64,000 nucleotides of DNA from Deinococcus puniceus (GTDB lineage Bacteria > Deinococcota > Deinococci > Deinococcales > Deinococcaceae). The notes beneath the pieces were generated by a model. It had not been told where the DNA came from. It saw nothing but the letters and a program-made list of their open reading frames with translations, and ran no database searches. The position numbers and the translations under genes were made by a program. The stretch lies in NCBI RefSeq assembly GCF_001644565.1, contig NZ_CP011387.1, forward strand, positions 604,501 to 668,500, in the 5' to 3' direction. Shown here one piece after another: positions 56,557 through 64,000 of the stretch (position 1 is the stretch's first letter; each line of letters opens with the position of its first letter).

Positions 56557-57452
56557 GCAGCGGTGTTGGCTTAAAGATCGTGAGTCTGCTCCCCAGCGCC
56601 ACTGATTTGCTGTTCGACTTGGGCTTAGGCGGCAGCGTGGTGGGCGTCAGCCACTCTTGCGATCACTCCGGCGCGGCGGGACTGCCCATTCTCACGCGCT
56701 CTATCGTGTCTCCCGATGCCCCGCAAGCCGACATAGACCGTGCCGTCAGCGAGGCAGTGCGCGAGGGGCGGGCGCTATATCAAGTCGACGGCGAACTCTT
56801 AGACCGCCTGAATCCTGATCTGGTGGTCACGCAGGGCGTCTGCGAAGTGTGCGCCGTCACGCCCGGAACCATCGACGCTGCCGTGCGCTACCTGCCCGGT
56901 TGCCTGCCCGCCGCCCACGTCCTCAGTCTGGAAGGCCGCAGCGTGGCGGGCATTCTGGACGATCTGCGGGCATTGGCACTGGCCGCCGGGGTGGGGGAGA
57001 AGGGCGAACAACTTGCCGCCGAAGCTTTGCACGACTGGCAGGCCATCGTTCCCGCTGCCCACGCCCCGCGTGTACTGACATTGGAATGGGTGGAGCCGCC
57101 GTTTTATGGAGGCCACTGGGTTCCCGAACAAGTGGAGCAGGCAGGCGGCGTGAACGTGCTGGGCGCGGCAGGCACCGATTCTGGCCGGGCCACTTGGCCC
57201 CAGATCGCTGCTCTAGACCCGGACATCATCGTGGTGATGTGCTGCGGCTACGGTTTAGCCGACAATGCAGAGTTTGCCCGCAGCCTGCTGACCCGCACCG
57301 ACTTACGGGCAGTGAAAAACGGAGAAGTGTGGGCTGTGGACGCCAACGCGCAGTTCAGCCGCCCTAGCCTCGGCGTGGTGCGCGGCGCGGCGGTGCTGGC
57401 CGATCTGCTGCGGGGAAGAGAGTGTACGGGCGAAAGCGTGCGCGTGGGGTAG
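56553..57452 (+). CDS. Cobalamin-type (BtuF-like) substrate-binding protein
   Basis: A 299-residue helical-backbone metal-chelate binding protein. It opens with KIVSLLPSATDLLFDLGLGGSVVGVSHSCDHSGAAGLP and has PDLVVTQGVCEVCAVTP and GGHWVPEQVEQAGGVNVLG, the pattern of cobalamin/iron-complex receptors. No signal peptide is seen at the ATG at 56553, which overlaps coaX; it may therefore be exported differently or work inside. No permease or ATPase is nearby. Confidence 0.8.
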   Translation: MSSGVGLKIVSLLPSATDLLFDLGLGGSVVGVSHSCDHSGAAGLPILTRSIVSPDAPQADIDRAVSEAVREGRALYQVDGELLDRLNPDLVVTQGVCEVCAVTPGTIDAAVRYLPGCLPAAHVLSLEGRSVAGILDDLRALALAAGVGEKGEQLAAEALHDWQAIVPAAHAPRVLTLEWVEPPFYGGHWVPEQVEQAGGVNVLGAAGTDSGRATWPQIAALDPDIIVVMCCGYGLADNAEFARSLLTRTDLRAVKNGEVWAVDANAQFSRPSLGVVRGAAVLADLLRGRECTGESVRVG

Positions 57453-57468
57453 GCGCAGAGCCAAAGAA

Positions 57469-57498
57469 AGCGGCGTCTCCCGTGAAGGGAACGCCGCT
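57469..57498 (-). terminator. Terminator for the amylase gene
   Basis: AGCGGCGT (57469-57476) pairs with ACGCCGCT (57491-57498), with an inner CTCCC/GGGA match. On the minus strand it is followed by TTCTTTGG, so it ends the amylase transcript. Confidence 0.7.
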
Positions 57499-57520
57499 GC
57501 TCGGACAGAATCGAACTGGT

Positions 57521-60610
<3,090 letters not shown>

Positions 60611-60693
60611 GTGTGTATTCAATGAACAACGCCGCAGGGCAACCTGTCAATTCCCTGACTATTTGAGGCCTTGTGGGTGGCTTAATCTATACC

Positions 60694-60984
60694 ATGTCCC
60701 CAATGATGAAGGCCGAATGGAATGGTCAAGTGATTGCCGAATCTGCCGATACGGTGGTCGTCGAAGGCAACCATTACTTCCCCATAGACAGTGTGCAGGC
60801 GGGCGTGTTGCAGCCCAGCCCCACCCACTCCACTTGCCCTTGGAAGGGAGAGGCCAGCTACTACAGCCTGACTGTAGACGGCCAAACCAACAAAGACGCC
60901 GCTTGGTACTACCCTGCCCCCAAGGACGCCGCCAAGCAAATCGCCGGACGGGTGGCCTTCTGGAAGGGCGTGACGGTGAGCTGA
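60694..60984 (+). CDS. DUF427 family protein
   Basis: A 96-residue compact beta protein: MKAEWNGQVIAESADTVVVEGNHYFPIDSV, then TCPWKGEASYYSLTVDGQTNKDAAWYYPAPKDAAKQIAGRVAFWKGV. The TxCPWKGxAxYYxLxVDG and AWxYxxP motifs define DUF427. The start at 60694 fits the family N-terminus. The gene is divergent from the amylase. Function unknown; some members are fused to enzymes of nucleotide or tetracycline-like pathways. Confidence 0.88.
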   Translation: MSPMMKAEWNGQVIAESADTVVVEGNHYFPIDSVQAGVLQPSPTHSTCPWKGEASYYSLTVDGQTNKDAAWYYPAPKDAAKQIAGRVAFWKGVTVS

Positions 60985-61026
60985 AGTTTGGTTGTAGCTT
61001 GAAAGGTCACCCCCGTTGCTGGCACT

Positions 61027-61100
61027 AAGCCCCCTTTGAGGGGAGGACAACAGCTGTTGCGCTCCCCTTAAGGGGGGCTGGCTGCGGAGCAGACTGGGGG
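61027..61100. repeat. GC-rich intergenic repeat
   Basis: CCCCCTTTGAGGGGAG and CTCCCCTTAAGGGGGG arms around CAGCTGTTG, then GCTGCGGAGCAG. It has the style of the blocks at 55360-55600 and is probably another member of a small dispersed family, or a terminator-like structure for the DUF427 and GGDEF genes. Confidence 0.6.
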
Positions 61101-61126
61101 GGTGTACCCATACACTCAAACTTCCC

Positions 61127-62302
61127 TCACACCGCCGCCGCTTCCTCCACATCTTCCAAATCGGTGGGAAGCGTGCGCAGTTTTCCGGCCAACTGAACGC
61201 GGTTGCGCCCGTCATCTTGGGCTTGGCGCAGAGCGCGGGCGGCGTCTTCCAGCATGTCTTGGCTGCCCAAATGCTGCGCCCATACGGTCACGCCCACGCT
61301 GATGGTGGGCATTACGCCGTCGAGGGGCAACGAGGCCACACGCACGCGCAGGCGTTCGCAGGCGGCCCGCGCGGCGCGGTCATCGGGCACGCGCAGTAGC
61401 AGGGCAAATTCGGTATGGCTCAGGCGACCCACCACATCCTGATCCCGCACGGTGGCGCTCAGGGTGCGGGCCACATGCGCGGTCAGGCGCTCGGTAAACG
61501 CCTCGCCGCGCTCCTCTTGCACGCGCCCCAAATGATCCAGACTCAGCACAGCGACTGCCAGCCCGGATGGACGGCGGGCAGTCAGGCCAGTCAACAGTTT
61601 TTCCAGCGCCACGCGGTTGGGCAGCCCGGTCAGCGGGTCTTGATCGGCCCCGCGAGTGGCCAGCCAAGCGCGGCTGCCACTGGCTTGGTCGCGCATGTGG
61701 CGCAGCAAGGCCCGCTGGCCCAGCACGGTCACGCCGCCTGCCAGCAGCATTTGTACCAAGGTATTCAGCATGCCGCTGTTGGCGCTAGCTACAGCATCCG
61801 GTGTTGGGCTGCCCAGTGCGTAGGCCAGCACCAACAGACCAGTGGCCGCCAACGCCGTCAGGCTCAGGCCGAGTGCCCGCCGTTCGCTCAGGCCCCAGGA
61901 ATGGGCCATCAGCAAAATGGGGAGCCAGGGCGCGGTGGCGGCCACCAGTTCGGCGCGGTCGGCCACACCGGGCGCAAACAACGTAAAGCCGACGCGCCCC
62001 AGCAAGAAAGCCCAGGCGCTGACCAGCAGCACGCCGTCTATGAACCGCACCGAGGCGCGGCGCGTGCAGGCCAGCACCCACAGCCCCAGAATCAGCATCA
62101 CCAGCGCGGGCAGCCCAAATCGGTCAAAAGCGTTTCCGCGGCCCAACTCCAACACCAGCGAGGCCAGCGCTCCTACCGCCGCCAAGGGCAGGGTCAGGCA
62201 GTAGGTGGCGCGGCGATCATGGCCCAGCCGGAACACACTGCCGCCTTTGGGGGTGGTCACCGCGTCTGGCCCGAGGACGGCGCGGTCTGACCTACCGGAC
62301 AT
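61127..62302 (-). CDS. Membrane GGDEF-domain protein with degenerate active site
   Basis: A 391-residue protein. The N-terminal half has about six hydrophobic segments (such as ALVMLILGLWVLACTR). The C-terminal half is a GGDEF fold, with QDPLTGLPNRVALEKLL and TISVGVTVW. At residues 295-299 the catalytic GGDEF reads SHTEF, so cyclase activity is unlikely. The RDQD upstream matches the inhibitory-site RxxD position, which suggests a c-di-GMP sensor. The start at 62302 gives the first hydrophobic segment a normal position. Confidence 0.85.
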   Translation of the reverse strand: MSGRSDRAVLGPDAVTTPKGGSVFRLGHDRRATYCLTLPLAAVGALASLVLELGRGNAFDRFGLPALVMLILGLWVLACTRRASVRFIDGVLLVSAWAFLLGRVGFTLFAPGVADRAELVAATAPWLPILLMAHSWGLSERRALGLSLTALAATGLLVLAYALGSPTPDAVASANSGMLNTLVQMLLAGGVTVLGQRALLRHMRDQASGSRAWLATRGADQDPLTGLPNRVALEKLLTGLTARRPSGLAVAVLSLDHLGRVQEERGEAFTERLTAHVARTLSATVRDQDVVGRLSHTEFALLLRVPDDRAARAACERLRVRVASLPLDGVMPTISVGVTVWAQHLGSQDMLEDAARALRQAQDDGRNRVQLAGKLRTLPTDLEDVEEAAAV

Positions 62303-62648
62303 CAACAACCCGTCTAAAGCTCCTGTGCGTGCAGTCCACTGCCCCGCTGTCCCTCTCTCCAGAGCCGTCACACCGACACACCGCAACCTTCATGGGGGTA
62401 GCAAAGCACCCCGCCTCTGACCCGACCCTGACAGCACCCCCTAAAAGCCTGTGTGAAGGCGGCGTTCTGGGCAGAGTGCGGGAGTAGGTGGGAATCGTCC
62501 AAAAGGCTGAAGGTCAAGGGTCTAAGGTGCTGGGGCGAGGGCGGTTGCTGGGTGTTGTCCAGTGCCGCCTCCATTCTGGGCAGACTTTGAAATCAGTTCT
62601 TAGACCCTGAGACCAAGCCCCAGCAACCTCAGCCCCACACCCACCCCA
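62303..62648. other. Intergenic region between GGDEF gene and hisA
   Basis: About 350 bases. It contains short frames without support and two copies of a TTAGACCCT-type motif (inverse near 62518-62526, direct near 62600), a motif seen in several other intergenic places of the window. Probably holds the GGDEF promoter and downstream sequence of hisA. Confidence 0.5.
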
Positions 62649-63395
62649 TCAGTCCAGCGCCGGAACCGGGTAGGGCAGCGTGCCCTCGTAGATGGCGCGG
62701 CCCACGATGGCCCCGTGAATGCCCTCTTCGGCCAGCAGGCGCACATCGTCCAAGTTCGCCACGCCGCCGCCCACGATCAGGGTATTGACCCACAGCTGGC
62801 GCACCTGCCGCATCAGTTCCCGGTCTAGGCCGCGCAGGGTGCCGTCGCGGGTCACGTCGGTAAAGATCAGGGTTTCCAAGCCCGCGTCGGCCAACTGGGG
62901 CGTCAGGTCGGCCACCATCAGGCCGCTGCCCTGCGCCCAGCCGTGCGTCGCCACTTCCAGCCCGCGTGCGTCAAGGCTCACCACCACCCGTTCGGGGCCG
63001 TGTGCGGCGATCAGTTCGGCCACCAGTTGGGGGTTCTTCACGGCTGCCGTACCGATCACCACCCGGTCTACCCCCGCTTTCAGAAGGGCTTCGGCGCTTG
63101 TTCGGTCACGGATGCCGCCGCCCACTTCTACAGGCACGCCCAAGTCTGCGGTAATTTGGGCAATCACGGCGCGGTTTTCGCCCCGGCCTGTGGCGGCGTC
63201 CAAGTCCACCAGATGCACCAGCCCGGCCCCCAACGCCGCCCAGTGCCGCGCCGCATCCAGCGGGGACTCGAAATACACGGTTTCTTGGTCTGGGTTGCCC
63301 TCGTACAGGCGCACGGCGCGGCCCGATTGAATGTCTACGCACGGAATGATCAGGGGCAAAGGCTTGGGCGTGGGGCCAGAAGCGGGCGTCGTCAT
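62649..63395 (-). CDS. hisA: Phosphoribosylformimino-5-aminoimidazole carboxamide ribotide isomerase
   Basis: A 248-residue TIM barrel of histidine synthesis. [21 protein letters not shown] begins the barrel, with an initial catalytic Asp in PCVDIQ, then [45 protein letters not shown] (second catalytic Asp) and [14 protein letters not shown]. It converts ProFAR to PRFAR. The start at 63395 is chosen because upstream residues are not family-like. It is not next to other his genes in this window. Confidence 0.94.
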   Translation of the reverse strand: MTTPASGPTPKPLPLIIPCVDIQSGRAVRLYEGNPDQETVYFESPLDAARHWAALGAGLVHLVDLDAATGRGENRAVIAQITADLGVPVEVGGGIRDRTSAEALLKAGVDRVVIGTAAVKNPQLVAELIAAHGPERVVVSLDARGLEVATHGWAQGSGLMVADLTPQLADAGLETLIFTDVTRDGTLRGLDRELMRQVRQLWVNTLIVGGGVANLDDVRLLAEEGIHGAIVGRAIYEGTLPYPVPALD

Positions 63396-63462
63396 GCGGG
63401 CCAGCATAGCGGCTTCACTGTGCGGTCTTCTTCTGCCTAAACCGGGTTACACTGCCCCTGAC

Positions 63463-64000
63463 GTGCGAATCGGGATTGTGACTGCCACCTACCAGCCTTC
63501 ACGCAACGGGGTTGCCACGAGTACGGCGCTGTTTGCACAGGGCCTGCGCGAACGCGGCCACAGCGTCAGCGTGTTTGCGCCGCGCCACCCACTGATGCCG
63601 CCCCACGAGCCGGGCGTGTACCGCCTGAATTCCTCGTTTGCCGGGGCGCGGGCCATGGGCGCTCCCGCCGATTATCCGGTGATGCTGGCTCCGGGGCCGC
63701 TGCTGACCTCGCGTCTGCCGCTGCGCGATCTGGACGTGCTGCACACCATGCATCCCTTTTTGGCCGGACGGCTGGCCCTGAACTGGGCGCGGCTGTCGGG
63801 CGCTCCGGTGGTGTTCACGGCCCACACGCAGTACGAGGAATATCTGCACTACACACCTATGCCCCGGCGGGTGGGCCGCGCCATTTTGCGCCCGCATGTG
63901 GCCGCGTTCGCCCGCCGTGTAGACACGGTGCTGGCTCCGGGCCGCGCCATGCAGGACATGCTGCGCGAATACGGCTTTACCGGAGACGTGCACCTGTTTC
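63463..64000 (+). CDS. GT4-family glycosyltransferase, C-terminus cut by window edge
   Basis: A frame of 179 codons from a GTG at 63463 to the window end. [21 protein letters not shown] is the N-terminal motif of GT4 glycosyltransferases (IGIVTxxYxPxxNGV), followed by [31 protein letters not shown] and [17 protein letters not shown]. This fits the group that makes glycolipids or capsular sugars such as alpha-monoglucosyldiacylglycerol. It is divergent from hisA. Confidence 0.88.
   Translation, partial: MRIGIVTATYQPSRNGVATSTALFAQGLRERGHSVSVFAPRHPLMPPHEPGVYRLNSSFAGARAMGAPADYPVMLAPGPLLTSRLPLRDLDVLHTMHPFLAGRLALNWARLSGAPVVFTAHTQYEEYLHYTPMPRRVGRAILRPHVAAFARRVDTVLAPGRAMQDMLREYGFTGDVHLF

Overview
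The window is a high-GC bacterial chromosome segment, most probably from a Deinococcus. The evidence is protein-level. EF-P has the Thermus/Deinococcus type GRGG tip. RNase R carries very long low-complexity tails. Ribosomal protein L25 is of the long CTC type, the Fe-S assembly genes are a SufCBD set, and there are many short GC-rich intergenic repeats. No rRNA, tRNA or CRISPR array was recognised. All database-type assignments come from reading motifs and remembered family features, not from searches.

Layout. Positions 1-6300 hold the end of an unknown gene, a CDGSH/4Fe-4S protein, and a tightly packed four-gene set (NAD-dependent reductase, metallo-hydrolase, adenylate-forming enzyme, ketosynthase III) that resembles the olefin/beta-lactone (Ole) logic. 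Positions 6300-12400 carry oxidoreductases, a YdeI-like protein, an ABC-2 transporter pair and unknown genes. Positions 12470-19930 are a maltodextrin-type sugar module on the minus strand: lacI-malE, an attenuator-like hairpin, malF, malG, and then a separately controlled debranching enzyme, with three matching LacI-type operators. Positions 20236-33600 hold RraA, YbaN, a short membrane protein, a subtilase, an App1-type phosphatase, giant RNase R, exonuclease III, a DUF2265-type peptidase and small proteins. Positions 33636-38000 are housekeeping: accC-accB, efp, rplY and a monooxygenase-like protein.

The most interesting region is 38291-43418. It is an AT-richer 5,128-bp element inserted inside the soluble transhydrogenase gene sthA, exactly between the codon after the flavin-proximal cysteine and the conserved TGTIPSK motif. 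It encodes a large serine integrase next to its right end, an excisionase-like HTH protein next to its left end, a 495-aa protein with PD-(D/E)XK-like and possibly HUQ/YxxK nuclease motifs, and small unknown proteins. Joining the two flanks at the shared TCAA restores a 502-codon sthA frame with no gain or loss. Joining the two element ends gives an imperfect 34-bp palindrome centred on AA, as expected for a serine-integrase attP. The element may therefore act as a reversible off-switch for sthA.

Downstream lie a DUF4142 protein and a suf cluster (sufC-sufB-sufD) whose genes are separated by accessory genes, some visibly AT-richer. Next come an ExbB-ExbD-TonB-like set with a huge Ala/Pro/Gln linker, coaX, a BtuF-like binding protein, a 1029-aa multidomain secreted alpha-amylase, DUF427, a membrane GGDEF protein with a degenerate active site, hisA, and the start of a GT4 glycosyltransferase that runs off the window.
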